This document shows, piece by piece, positions 8,867 through 16,400 of a stretch of 64,000 nt of DNA; the first letter of the stretch is position 1, and every line of letters begins with the position of its first letter. Where the stretch lies: positions 1-64,000 of the forward strand of contig JAIMBT010000017.1 of assembly GCA_023511295.1 (NCBI GenBank). Reading direction: 5' to 3'. The stretch comes from Alicyclobacillus sp. (GTDB taxonomy: Bacteria; Bacillota; Bacilli; Alicyclobacillales; Alicyclobacillaceae). Under the pieces are notes generated by a model. It was not told where the DNA came from. It did not search any database and saw only the letters and a program-made list of their open reading frames with translations. A program made the position numbers and the translations under genes.

Positions 8867-9967
8867 GTGGCCTTCCGCATTGGTATCGAAGACCTGCGAG
8901 ACATCGCGGTTGGGGCGACGTTTCTCGGGACTGGGGGCGGGGGTGACCCGTATATTGGCCGCTTGATGGCAGAGACGGCCATCCGAGACAACGGTCCAAT
9001 CACGGTCCTCGAGATGTCAGATCTCACGGACGATATGTGGATTGTCCCGAGTGCCATGATGGGTGCACCAACGGTGATGTTAGAGAAAATCCCGAACGGA
9101 AGCGAGATGATAGACGCGTTTGAACGTCTCCGGGCTCGCACTGGCCAAACCATCTCGGCGACGATGCCCATCGAGGCCGGAGGCATCAACTCTATGATCC
9201 CGCTGGCCGTGGCCGCCCGACTCGGCCTACCAGTGGTGGACGCCGACGGGATGGGCCGCGCATTCCCAGAATTGCAGATGGTCTCGTTCAGCCTGCATGG
9301 GATTTCCGCGACACCGATGATCCTCGTCGACGAGCGACGCCAACAGGTGTCACTCGATACGATGAACAATACCTGGACGGAGGCGTTGTCCCGAACGGCG
9401 ACGATGGTGATGGGTGGCAGCTCATCTATCGCGCTGTATCTGATGACGGGTGCGCAGGTTCGCGCATATAGCGTGCCACATTCACTGTCGCATGCACGAC
9501 ACATTGGAGAACGGTGGCGTGCGTGTAAGTCGCTCGATGAGCCGATGGAACGATTGATTGAGGCGCTCGGTGCGTACCGGCTGTTCGACGGAAAGATTGT
9601 CGACCTGTTGCGCCGAACCGTGGCAGGATTTGCGCGCGGAGAAGTGGCCATGGAGGGGATGGGCCGGGATCAGGGCCACGGGATGCGGCTTGACTTTCAG
9701 AACGAGAATCTCGTTGCGGTTCGGGACGGGGAGGTCGTCGCCAGCGTACCGGACCTGATCTGCGTGCTAGACCAAGACAGTCTCTTGCCCGTCACCACCG
9801 AGGGGCTGCGCTACGGTCGGCGCGTCACCGTGATTGGGCTGCCCTGTGCCCCTGTATGGCGCACGCCGGTCGGTATCCGCAACGTCGGTCCCCGTTACTT
9901 CGGATACGACGTCGACTACATTCCCATCGAAATGAGGTATGGTCATGAGCCTGCGACTCGGTATTGA
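8867..9967 (+). CDS. DUF917 family protein, copy 2
   Basis: 366 aa from a GTG at 8867 with GGAAGGAGG at 8851-8859. The frame is open upstream but the alignment with copy 1 starts at this GTG (MAFRIGIEDLRDIAVGATFL). Motifs: GTGGGGDPYIGRLMAETAI, IEAGGINSMIPLAVAA, DADGMGRAFPELQMVSFS and FQNENLVAVRDGEVV. It is clearly a paralogue of copy 1 (shared IGRLMAETAI and MGAPTV blocks) but lacks the two cysteines noted there. The 3' end overlaps the next gene by 23 bp. It may form a hetero-oligomer with the other copies or act on a different intermediate; the sequence cannot tell. Confidence 0.86.
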   Translation: MAFRIGIEDLRDIAVGATFLGTGGGGDPYIGRLMAETAIRDNGPITVLEMSDLTDDMWIVPSAMMGAPTVMLEKIPNGSEMIDAFERLRARTGQTISATMPIEAGGINSMIPLAVAARLGLPVVDADGMGRAFPELQMVSFSLHGISATPMILVDERRQQVSLDTMNNTWTEALSRTATMVMGGSSSIALYLMTGAQVRAYSVPHSLSHARHIGERWRACKSLDEPMERLIEALGAYRLFDGKIVDLLRRTVAGFARGEVAMEGMGRDQGHGMRLDFQNENLVAVRDGEVVASVPDLICVLDQDSLLPVTTEGLRYGRRVTVIGLPCAPVWRTPVGIRNVGPRYFGYDVDYIPIEMRYGHEPATRY

Positions 9968-11546
9968 CGTCGGCGGCACGAACACAGACGCGGTTATCCT
10001 GGACGAATCAGGGACGCTGCTGGCCAAGGCAAAACGTCCCACAACCCCCGATGTGACGAGCGGCATCCGGAACGTTCTGCAAGCGGTCCTGGAACGCGCA
10101 GATGGGCAGGCCATTGATCGGCGTGACATCCGTCAGGCAATGCTGGGAACGACCCATTGCACGAACGCAATCGTAGAACGCAAGGGCTTGTCGAGTGTGG
10201 CTATTCTGCGCATCGGCGCTCCGGCCTCTCTGGCGATTCCTCCGCTTGCGGATTGGCCGGAAGACCTCGTTGAGAAACTCCAAGCGCACGCTGAAATTGT
10301 AGAAGGCGGACATGAATTCGACGGCAGGGAGATTGTACCGCTGAACGAGCGGGCGATTCTCGATTTTGCGCATCGGGTAAAAGGCGTGCGGGCCATCGCG
10401 GTCACGGGTATCTTTGCGCCGGTGTCGGACGCCCACGAAAAGCGGGCAGAGGAACTCCTTCGCGAGGTGCTCGGCGAGGACGTCTCGATATCGTTGTCTT
10501 CCCAAATCGGGAGTGTCGGATTGCTTGAGCGCGAGAACGCGACCATCCTCAACGCCGCATTGACGGACGTGGCAATCCGCGCGACTCAAGCTTTCTCCGA
10601 CGCGCTTGCAGAGGCACACATCGAGGCCGAGAAATTTTTCGCTCAAAACGATGGCACCTTGATGCGGCTGGACTACGCACTTCGGTACCCTATCCTGACC
10701 GTGGCTTCCGGCCCGACCAACAGTTTGCGTGGTGCAGCCTATCTCACGGGCAGATCGGACGCGGTCGTCATTGACGTCGGCGGCACAACGTCCGACATCG
10801 GCGTACTCTTGAATGGCTTCCCGCGGGAGTCGTCTATCGCCGTCGAGATTGGCGGCGTTCGCACGAACTTCCGCATGCCGGACCTGATCTCGATGGGGCT
10901 CGGAGGAGGTACGATGGTGATCGGCGAAGCGCATCGGATTCGGGTGGGGCCGGAGAGCGTGGGCTACAGGTTGACGTCCGAGTCGCGAATCTTTGGCGGT
11001 AGGGTGCTCACGATGAGCGACATCGCCGTCCGCTCGGGTCGTGCTTCGTTCGGAGATCCGGAGCGGGTTGCGGATGTTGCCGAATCGCTCTGCGTGTCCG
11101 CCTTGCAGAGCGCTCACGACATGCTGGCCGACGGTCTAGATCGCATGAAAACCTCAGCTGCCGGTGTTCCCGTCATCGCTGTCGGTGGTGGCAGCTTCCT
11201 CATTCCAGACGAGATGGTCGGCGCCAGCGAGGTGTTGCGGCCAGAGAACAGCGACGTCGCAAACGCCATCGGCGCCGCGATTGCACAGGTCAGCGGCGAG
11301 GTTGACCGCATCTTCAGCCTCGAGCAGCGCGGTCGTCAGGCCGTACTCGATGAGGCAAAGCAACAGGCCATAGACGCTGCTGTCCAAGCTGGAGCCGATG
11401 CCAGTGCGGTCCAGATTATCGAGGTGGAGGAGATTCCACTTGCATACCTGCCTGGAAACGCGGCTCGGATTCGCGTCAAAGCTGCAGGCCCGTTGGCCAG
11501 CTTGACGGCAGCCCAGACAGCGGCCGGGCAGGGGGCAGAGCGGTGA
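9945..11546 (+). CDS. Hydantoinase/oxoprolinase-like protein (HyuA-type, short form)
   Basis: 533 aa. The ATG at 9945 is chosen over 9939 because TGAGG (9933-9937) then sits 7 nt upstream. The N-terminal ASKHA-fold ATPase motif is LGIDVGGTNTDAVILDESG; the second phosphate loop is VVIDVGGTTSDIGVLLNG; then SMGLGGGTMVIGEAHR. HyuA/oxoprolinase A subunits are usually about 650-700 aa, so this belongs to the shorter DUF917-associated group. ATP-dependent oxoprolinase/N-methylhydantoinase enzymes open lactam or hydantoin rings. No separate HyuB subunit is present in the window, so a DUF917 protein may act as partner (inference). It overlaps both neighbours. Confidence 0.87.
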   Translation: MSLRLGIDVGGTNTDAVILDESGTLLAKAKRPTTPDVTSGIRNVLQAVLERADGQAIDRRDIRQAMLGTTHCTNAIVERKGLSSVAILRIGAPASLAIPPLADWPEDLVEKLQAHAEIVEGGHEFDGREIVPLNERAILDFAHRVKGVRAIAVTGIFAPVSDAHEKRAEELLREVLGEDVSISLSSQIGSVGLLERENATILNAALTDVAIRATQAFSDALAEAHIEAEKFFAQNDGTLMRLDYALRYPILTVASGPTNSLRGAAYLTGRSDAVVIDVGGTTSDIGVLLNGFPRESSIAVEIGGVRTNFRMPDLISMGLGGGTMVIGEAHRIRVGPESVGYRLTSESRIFGGRVLTMSDIAVRSGRASFGDPERVADVAESLCVSALQSAHDMLADGLDRMKTSAAGVPVIAVGGGSFLIPDEMVGASEVLRPENSDVANAIGAAIAQVSGEVDRIFSLEQRGRQAVLDEAKQQAIDAAVQAGADASAVQIIEVEEIPLAYLPGNAARIRVKAAGPLASLTAAQTAAGQGAER

Positions 11547-12607
11547 GGGAACTGCGAGAGGAGAACCTGCGAGACATTTCGGTTGGAGCAGCTTTTCTCG
11601 GAACCGGTGGCGGGGGCAATCCACACATTGGACTCCTTACGGCCATCGAGGTGCTTCGCCAAGGGTTTCATATCCGCCTTGCCGACCCGGTAGAGCTCGA
11701 CCCCGGCACGCCAGCCGCCGCAATGTTTGGAATCGGCGCGCCAACAGTCAGTGTGGAAAAAATCCGTAACGGCAGTGAAAGTGTCACCGCACTGGAAGCG
11801 TTGCAGCGCCATACGGGTCAGGAGTTTGGCGCGATAGCGCCGATTGAAGTTGGCGGCATCAATTCAATGGTGCCGTTGACCCTCAGCGCCATTACGGGAT
11901 TACCGGTTCTCGATCTCGACGGGATGGGCCGAGCGTTTCCAGAAGTTCAGATGGTCACCTACTCCATTTACGGAATTTCGTCCTCTCCCATGGCGATTGC
12001 AGACGAACGCGGGAACGTCAGCGTGATTGAGTCTCTGAACGACCGCTGGATGGAGCGGCTCGTTCGCTCGTTGGTGGTCGTGAAAGGCGGGCATGCCGAC
12101 GCCGTGGGATTCCACTCGACTGTGGGTGAGTTTCTCCGGTCCGGCATCCCCTACACCTTTACACTGGCGGAACAGATTGGCCGCATCATCCGCGGCAGTT
12201 CCGACGTGTGGGGGGAGTTGCGTGAAACCGTCGGATCGGACGTGGTTTTTGAGGGAAAGATTTCGGATTTGGAGCGAAAGACCCACGCTGGTTTCTCGCG
12301 AGGCGTGGCGACGGTTGAAGGGATGGGAGTGTATCGCGGCACCACCTTGAAGGTTGCCTTTCAGAACGAGAACCTGGTTGCGTCGATGGATGGGGACCCA
12401 ATTGCTACCGTACCAGACCTCATCACGTTCATGGATTTCGACAGCGCGAAGCCGCTGACGACTGAGGTGATCCGCTACGGCATGCGTGTACGCGTGGTCG
12501 TGACGCCCTGCCACGACAAGTGGCGAACACCCGAGGCTCTGGCGGTCGTCGGACCGGAAGCATTCGGGTATCCATTCGCCTATCGACCGGGAGTAGAATC
12601 AGGTTGA
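11543..12607 (+). CDS. DUF917 family protein, copy 3
   Basis: 354 aa from the GTG at 11543, overlapping the HyuA-like stop (GTGA). Motifs: FLGTGGGGNPHIGLL, IEVGGINSMVPLTLSA, LDGMGRAFPEVQMVTYS and AFQNENLVASMDG. It is the most divergent of the three copies: Asn replaces Asp in the GGGG(D)P loop, and the segment before MFGIGAPTVSVEKIR differs. It closes the operon, with a terminator about 20 bp downstream. Three DUF917 genes in one operon is unusual; one or two is the arrangement I would expect. Confidence 0.86.
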   Translation: MRELREENLRDISVGAAFLGTGGGGNPHIGLLTAIEVLRQGFHIRLADPVELDPGTPAAAMFGIGAPTVSVEKIRNGSESVTALEALQRHTGQEFGAIAPIEVGGINSMVPLTLSAITGLPVLDLDGMGRAFPEVQMVTYSIYGISSSPMAIADERGNVSVIESLNDRWMERLVRSLVVVKGGHADAVGFHSTVGEFLRSGIPYTFTLAEQIGRIIRGSSDVWGELRETVGSDVVFEGKISDLERKTHAGFSRGVATVEGMGVYRGTTLKVAFQNENLVASMDGDPIATVPDLITFMDFDSAKPLTTEVIRYGMRVRVVVTPCHDKWRTPEALAVVGPEAFGYPFAYRPGVESG

Positions 12608-12628
12608 GGACCAAGTTCGGGCACTTGC

Positions 12629-12660
12629 GCCCCCCTCCGGGAACCCTGGCGGGGGGCTTT
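12629..12660 (+). terminator. Intrinsic terminator of the hydantoin-type operon
   Basis: GCCCCCC (12629-12635) pairs with GGGGGGC (12651-12657), followed by TTT and a GU-rich tail. The loop can pair further (CCGGG with CCCTGG). Confidence 0.7.
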
Positions 12661-12949
12661 GTGTGTGCGCTCGGCATAGAAAGCCTAAGCAATCCCGAGG
12701 GGGCACTCGACTAAACGGACGACAGCTGGCGCTGGTCGGGTCACTCGAGAGTGAACGCTCCCCGCAGTGCCACATCAAAGGTACTGTCAAACCCGACGCA
12801 GGAATCTGGCTTGTAACAGGCAATCCCCCACAGATTGCCCGCGCCGCCCGATTCGCATAGACTGAGGTTATACAGAGGTTGCGAGGCGCGCGGCGTGCGC
12901 GCCCTGGCCTCTCGGCCATGCGTTGTCGAATACATGGAGGGAATTCACC
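12661..12949. other. Gene-free stretch with candidate promoter and two hairpins
   Basis: No coding region is supported here. A weak promoter TTGCCC (12835-12840), 17 bp, TAGACT (12858-12863) could drive the next two genes. Two adjacent perfect hairpins follow in the leader: GGCGCGC/GCGCGCC (12885-12903) and TGGCC/GGCCA (12905-12918). The ribosome site GGAGGG is at 12936-12941. I do not recognise a known RNA family. Confidence 0.45.
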
Positions 12950-13423
12950 GTGAAGAAAGGTTTGGCGGGGTGCGCCGCGGCAGTCCTGCTGCTGTGGTCA
13001 GCGCCTGCCTTTGCATTGCCGACCGTCGCTGCGGCATCTCAGCCTGTGCAGGCCGGCGCCCAGACGGCTGTGGAGGCACCGGTCCGTTCGTCGTCCACGT
13101 CCTCCGCAAGCCGCTCCGTCGTCCCTGGCGAGATTGCGCGCTACCACTCGGGATTCCGGTCGTCCTCGAGCCGTTTGCGCAGCGCGCCGTGGAGCACGGG
13201 GCGCTACAGTGGAAGCTACGGGACGCGGACGGGAAGTTTGTTTGGATATGGGACCGGATCACACCTGTTCTCCTTTGGCACCGGCTTTCTCCTCGGGAGC
13301 ATGTTTCACCCGTTCGGCGGCTACTACGGGTTGGGTTACCACTCGTTCTCACTGATTGGGCTCGTGTTTGACCTCGTCATCCTGTACATCATCTGGCGCA
13401 TCGTCCGCCGGTTTTTCAGGTGA
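12950..13423 (+). CDS. Small exported Ser/Gly/Tyr-rich protein with C-terminal membrane helix
   Basis: 157 aa from a GTG at 12950, GGAGGG 9 nt upstream. The N-terminus MKKGLAGCAAAVLLLWSAPAFA is a classical signal peptide (cleavage probably after AFA). A Ser/Arg-rich region follows, then a Gly/Tyr/Phe-rich region (GSYGTRTGSLFGYGTGSHLF). It ends in a hydrophobic helix LIGLVFDLVILYIIWRIVRR, which should anchor the C-terminus in the membrane. I recognise no family; similar small proteins with a Gly-rich middle and terminal helix occur in Bacillales without known function. It is followed 17 bp later by the yxcD-like gene, so the two may be co-transcribed. Confidence 0.75.
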   Translation: MKKGLAGCAAAVLLLWSAPAFALPTVAAASQPVQAGAQTAVEAPVRSSSTSSASRSVVPGEIARYHSGFRSSSSRLRSAPWSTGRYSGSYGTRTGSLFGYGTGSHLFSFGTGFLLGSMFHPFGGYYGLGYHSFSLIGLVFDLVILYIIWRIVRRFFR

Positions 13424-13440
13424 CACAGGGAGGGTGACGG

Positions 13441-13740
13441 ATGCAGCTGCACATGTCGGAGCAGGACGTTGTCGACGCGTGTGCGGTGTACGTCGCGCGG
13501 CGCTGCCAGGCGGACCCGCGGGATGTGGTGGTAGATCTCATCTACGACCGCGGATTCGCGGCGGAGGCGCGGGCGGGTTGGCAGACGGTTCGCCTCTCGG
13601 AGCAGGAGATGGTGGACGCCATCGCAGAGTTTCTTGAGGCCTACCACAACTTTGACCCGTACGCGCTCGACATCCAACTCCAGTTCCCGGACGAGAACCG
13701 GATTGAAGCGTACGTTGTGGTGGGAGCTTTGCCCGGGTAG
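13441..13740 (+). CDS. YxcD family protein (DUF2653)
   Basis: 99 aa, ATG preceded by GGGAGGG. The sequence fits the YxcD/DUF2653 family of Bacillales: MQLHMSEQDVVDACAVYVAR, WQTVRLSEQEMVDAIAEFLE, ending in a beta-rich PDENRIEAYVVVGAL. Length is normal for the family. No biochemical function is known. It is a cytosolic protein judging by the absence of signals. A hairpin terminator follows directly. Confidence 0.8.
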   Translation: MQLHMSEQDVVDACAVYVARRCQADPRDVVVDLIYDRGFAAEARAGWQTVRLSEQEMVDAIAEFLEAYHNFDPYALDIQLQFPDENRIEAYVVVGALPG

Positions 13741-13768
13741 CATGCAGAACGTCATACTGTGAATCGTC

Positions 13769-13815
13769 GGGGCCGCCCGCCGACAAGAGGGGCAGGCCCC
13801 CTTTCTGCATCTTTT
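13769..13815 (+). terminator. Intrinsic terminator after the yxcD-like gene
   Basis: GGGGCC (13769-13774) pairs with GGCCCC (13795-13800), extended inside by CCC/GGG. The tail is CTTTCTGCATCTTTT. Confidence 0.65.
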
Positions 13816-13840
13816 GATGGTCCTATACAAATGCTACAAT
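13814..13840 (+). promoter_or_regulatory. Candidate promoter of the ROK gene (extended -10)
   Basis: TTGATG (13814-13819), 15 bp, then TGC-TACAAT (-10 at 13835-13840). The short spacer is offset by the TGn extended -10. The -10 overlaps the palindrome-like ACAATTCATTTGC (13836-13848), which resembles the element at 19534-19546. Confidence 0.5.
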
Positions 13841-13848
13841 TCATTTGC
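13836..13848. promoter_or_regulatory. Candidate operator, ACAATTCAATTGT-like copy 1
   Basis: ACAATTCATTTGC matches 11 of 13 bases of the perfect palindrome at 19534-19546 and overlaps the -10 box. A further partial copy, AATTCAATTG (13913-13922), overlaps the TTG start of the ROK gene. The HutC-type regulator of this operon is the obvious candidate ligand (inference). Confidence 0.35.
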
Positions 13849-13919
13849 CTCGAGACATCCTTGTTTCCACGGAACCTGGCCTCGTGTCCATGGTATCCAG
13901 CACTTTGGGGGGAATTCAA

Positions 13920-14840
13920 TTGGGAGCCGAATTTGTACTCGCGTTTGATTACGGAGGGACGAAAATTGCAGTCGGATCTGCATCGTTGGACGGCCAGCTG
14001 ATTGCGCGTACCGAACTCAGAACCGCTGATTATGGCGATGCACAGTCCGTCGTTCAGGCTGGGATTCACGCGGGCTTGGATTTGATGGAGGAGACACAAC
14101 GCCATCGGGCGGGGGCGGTCGTGACATCGATTGGGGTCTCTACGATGGGGGTGACCCAACCGGATCGCGTATTGCTGGCCCCGAATGTGCCAGGTTGGGC
14201 GGAACTGGGCATCGAGGGCATGTTCCAGTCAGCGTTTCCAGGATTACCGATTGCGATTGAAAATGACGTTAAGTGCGCCGCCCTGGCGGAGCTCCGGAGG
14301 GGCGAATTGCGGGATGTGGACTACGGAATCTACCTGAATCTAGGAACCGGGATCATGGTCGTTCTGACCGCAGACGGCAAAATCATGCGAGGCCACCACG
14401 GCGCATCGGGAGAAATTGCATACAACCTCCTGAGTACGAGACCAGCGAAGGGGGTTCAGGAGGGCGTCGCTCCGCTGGAAGAGGTTGTTGGCGGCCGATT
14501 CATTGGAATTCGAGGGAGTGCACATTTTCAGCGGACCATCACGGCGAAGGACCTCTTCGAACTGTATCGCGTGGGCGATGCCGAAGCTCGGCGGTTCCTT
14601 GACGACACCCTGGAGGAGTTGGCTTACCACCTCGTGAACCTCTGCACCGTCTGGGACCCGGACAGGGTTGTGCTCGGGGGCGGTATGGTAGGGGCCCATG
14701 ACGTCATTCTACCGGTCCTCTGCCCGTATTTGACTCGGTACGTACCATTCCCGCCCGAAATTCGCATTGCGAAATTCCAAAATGACGCCGCACTGCACGG
14801 AGCTGTGGAATTGGCAATCTCCGCAACGCGGGACATTTGA
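13920..14840 (+). CDS. ROK-family sugar kinase without the zinc motif
   Basis: 306 aa from a TTG at 13920, with GGGGGG at 13907-13912. Upstream ATGs lie close to the promoter and lack a ribosome site. ROK features: phosphate loop LAFDYGGTKIAVG, catalytic Asp in IENDVKCAALAE, second ATP loop YLNLGTGIMVVL, late VVLGGGMVGAH. There is no N-terminal DNA-binding domain, so it is an enzyme and not a NagC-type repressor. The usual zinc site (GEIGH...CxCGxxGCxE) is lost: the protein reads GEIAYN and then GVQEGVAPLEE with no cysteines. It probably phosphorylates the hexosamine or hexose delivered by the adjacent importer (galactosamine or GalNAc is my inference). Confidence 0.85.
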   Translation: MGAEFVLAFDYGGTKIAVGSASLDGQLIARTELRTADYGDAQSVVQAGIHAGLDLMEETQRHRAGAVVTSIGVSTMGVTQPDRVLLAPNVPGWAELGIEGMFQSAFPGLPIAIENDVKCAALAELRRGELRDVDYGIYLNLGTGIMVVLTADGKIMRGHHGASGEIAYNLLSTRPAKGVQEGVAPLEEVVGGRFIGIRGSAHFQRTITAKDLFELYRVGDAEARRFLDDTLEELAYHLVNLCTVWDPDRVVLGGGMVGAHDVILPVLCPYLTRYVPFPPEIRIAKFQNDAALHGAVELAISATRDI

Positions 14841-14877
14841 TGCAAGAGTGTCTACTTCAAATTCTCTAAAGATCCAG

Positions 14878-14906
14878 TTGACCCATCAACCCGTTTATGG
14901 GATATT
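14878..14906 (+). promoter_or_regulatory. Promoter of the ABC importer/GH4 operon
   Basis: TTGACC (14878-14883), 17 bp, GATATT (14901-14906). Transcription should start near 14912-14914, inside the cre site. Confidence 0.6.
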
Positions 14907-14920
14907 TGAAAGCGTATACA
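14907..14920 (+). promoter_or_regulatory. CcpA cre site
   Basis: TGAAAGCGTATACA fits the consensus TGNAANCGNWNWCA at every position and is flanked by A/T. It overlaps the predicted transcription start of the operon, a classical position for catabolite repression. Confidence 0.75.
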
Positions 14921-14959
14921 ACACGGTGAGTGCTCGACAACGGTTAAAGGGGGAGAATG

Positions 14960-16312
14960 ATGAACCGCAAGGCTGCATTCATCGCAGGGCTCACGATGCT
15001 GGGAGTCGTGGTTTCGGGTTGTGGTACGACGGGATCTTCATCGCCGGGGAGCAGCAGCGATTCCAACAGCGCCTCGGGTGCGAGTTCCATCAGCGGACAA
15101 ACCATCTCGGTGGTGTTTACTTCAACCCCGCCTCCGCAGAAGCTCCTCGATGAATTCACAAAACAGACCGGGGTCAAAGTGAAATGGACCACGGTCGCGT
15201 GGGACGACCTGCAAACAAAAATCACAGCTGCTGCGACTGCGAACACCTACTTTGCCGATGTCACGGACGTGGACTGGTCTCGCGTTGGGCAATTTTACGA
15301 CACGAAATGGTTCTTGCCGCTGAATCAGTATCTGGACGTCAGCGCTCTGCAAAAGGATGTACCCCAGTTGAACGAATTTACATCGCACGGGGAACTCATC
15401 GGGATGCCGGTGGACGCCTCGTTCATGGTGACGACCGTCAACACTGCGGACTTCAAAAAGGCTGGCATCACCACGATGCCGACCTCGTTCAGCGAATACA
15501 ACGCAGACTTGCAGAAACTGGTCAGTTCCGGCGTGAACAAAAGTCCGCTCGGCATCCCCTTCGCGGCCGCGGAAGGTCTATCGACGTACTGGTATGAGAC
15601 CACGGCTGCCTTCGGCGGAAGCGTGTTGAGCCCGGATGACAAGCCGTTGTTCACAGATCCGAACTCTGCAGGATACAAGGCGATGGAATGGATGGTGAAT
15701 GCGTACAAGTCGGGGCTTGTCCCAAAAGGGAACATCAACATGATTGACTCGGACGAGATGCAAAACGAGATGGCCAACAATCGAATCGCGACGATTTTCT
15801 CCGATTACTCCGGGAACGTCGGGACCTTGTACAACGTTCCGTCCCAATCGAAGGTCGTTGGCCAGGTAAGTTACATTCCTACCCCTGGTGTCTCCGGGAT
15901 TGGGCCCAACCTCGGTAACCCAGACGGCATGGGGATTCCGAAGACGGCCAAGCATCCTGCTGCGGCTGCCGCGTTCATCAAGTGGTTTACGAGCCCCGAG
16001 ATTCAGGCTGATATTGCAGGTGCGCATGGTCCCAGCCTCTCCATCGTCGATTGGCCGCTTCCCTGCCGCCTGAGCGCCATGCAGCAACTTGTGGCCGCTG
16101 ATACGAACAAGACGCTTGAGGCGTCGCTCATGGAGCAGTTGTTCAAAGACCATACACAGCCGCCGTTCCAGGGCGGAGCACCCGCGTGGTACGCACAATT
16201 TAGCAACGCCGTCTATACGAACATTCATTCGGCGGCGCTTGGCCAAGAGACGGTGGAGCAGGCCGTTCAGGCGATTGCTTCGACGGTCAACAGCCTCAAT
16301 CAGAACGGCTAA
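14960..16312 (+). CDS. Sugar ABC transporter substrate-binding lipoprotein
   Basis: 450 aa. Two ATGs lie in tandem (14957, 14960); the second is better spaced from AAAGGGGG. Signal peptide with lipobox VVSGC (Cys21), then a Ser/Gly linker. The mature protein fits the family 1 extracellular solute-binding fold of MalE/UgpB-like proteins: ISVVFTSTPPPQKLLDEFTK, GMPVDASFMVTTVNTADFKK, GIPFAAAEGLSTYWYETTAA, GNPDGMGIPKTAKHPAAAAA. It should capture a mono- or oligosaccharide outside the membrane and pass it to the two following permeases. Expression should be high and catabolite-repressed, given the promoter and cre site directly upstream. Confidence 0.9.
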   Translation: MNRKAAFIAGLTMLGVVVSGCGTTGSSSPGSSSDSNSASGASSISGQTISVVFTSTPPPQKLLDEFTKQTGVKVKWTTVAWDDLQTKITAAATANTYFADVTDVDWSRVGQFYDTKWFLPLNQYLDVSALQKDVPQLNEFTSHGELIGMPVDASFMVTTVNTADFKKAGITTMPTSFSEYNADLQKLVSSGVNKSPLGIPFAAAEGLSTYWYETTAAFGGSVLSPDDKPLFTDPNSAGYKAMEWMVNAYKSGLVPKGNINMIDSDEMQNEMANNRIATIFSDYSGNVGTLYNVPSQSKVVGQVSYIPTPGVSGIGPNLGNPDGMGIPKTAKHPAAAAAFIKWFTSPEIQADIAGAHGPSLSIVDWPLPCRLSAMQQLVAADTNKTLEASLMEQLFKDHTQPPFQGGAPAWYAQFSNAVYTNIHSAALGQETVEQAVQAIASTVNSLNQNG

Positions 16313-16338
16313 GGGTTTGTTGTAGAGTCTCGGGCTTT

Positions 16339-16372
16339 GGCGGGCAGGGGTGAAATCCGCCCTTGCCTCGCC
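16339..16372 (+). other. Strong intercistronic hairpin between binding protein and permease
   Basis: GGCG-GGCA-GGGG (16339-16350) pairs with CCCT-TGCC-(T)-CGCC (16360-16372), a 12-bp stem with one bulged base. A TTTT run follows 8 nt later. Probably an mRNA stability or partial termination element lowering permease expression relative to the binding protein. Confidence 0.55.
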
Positions 16373-16400
16373 GCCAACGCTTTTAGGTGGAGGGCTGAGG

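Noticed and set aside
13920-14840. ROK protein as a NagC/XylR-type repressor
   Set aside because: No N-terminal helix-turn-helix; the ATP loop starts within the first 15 residues.
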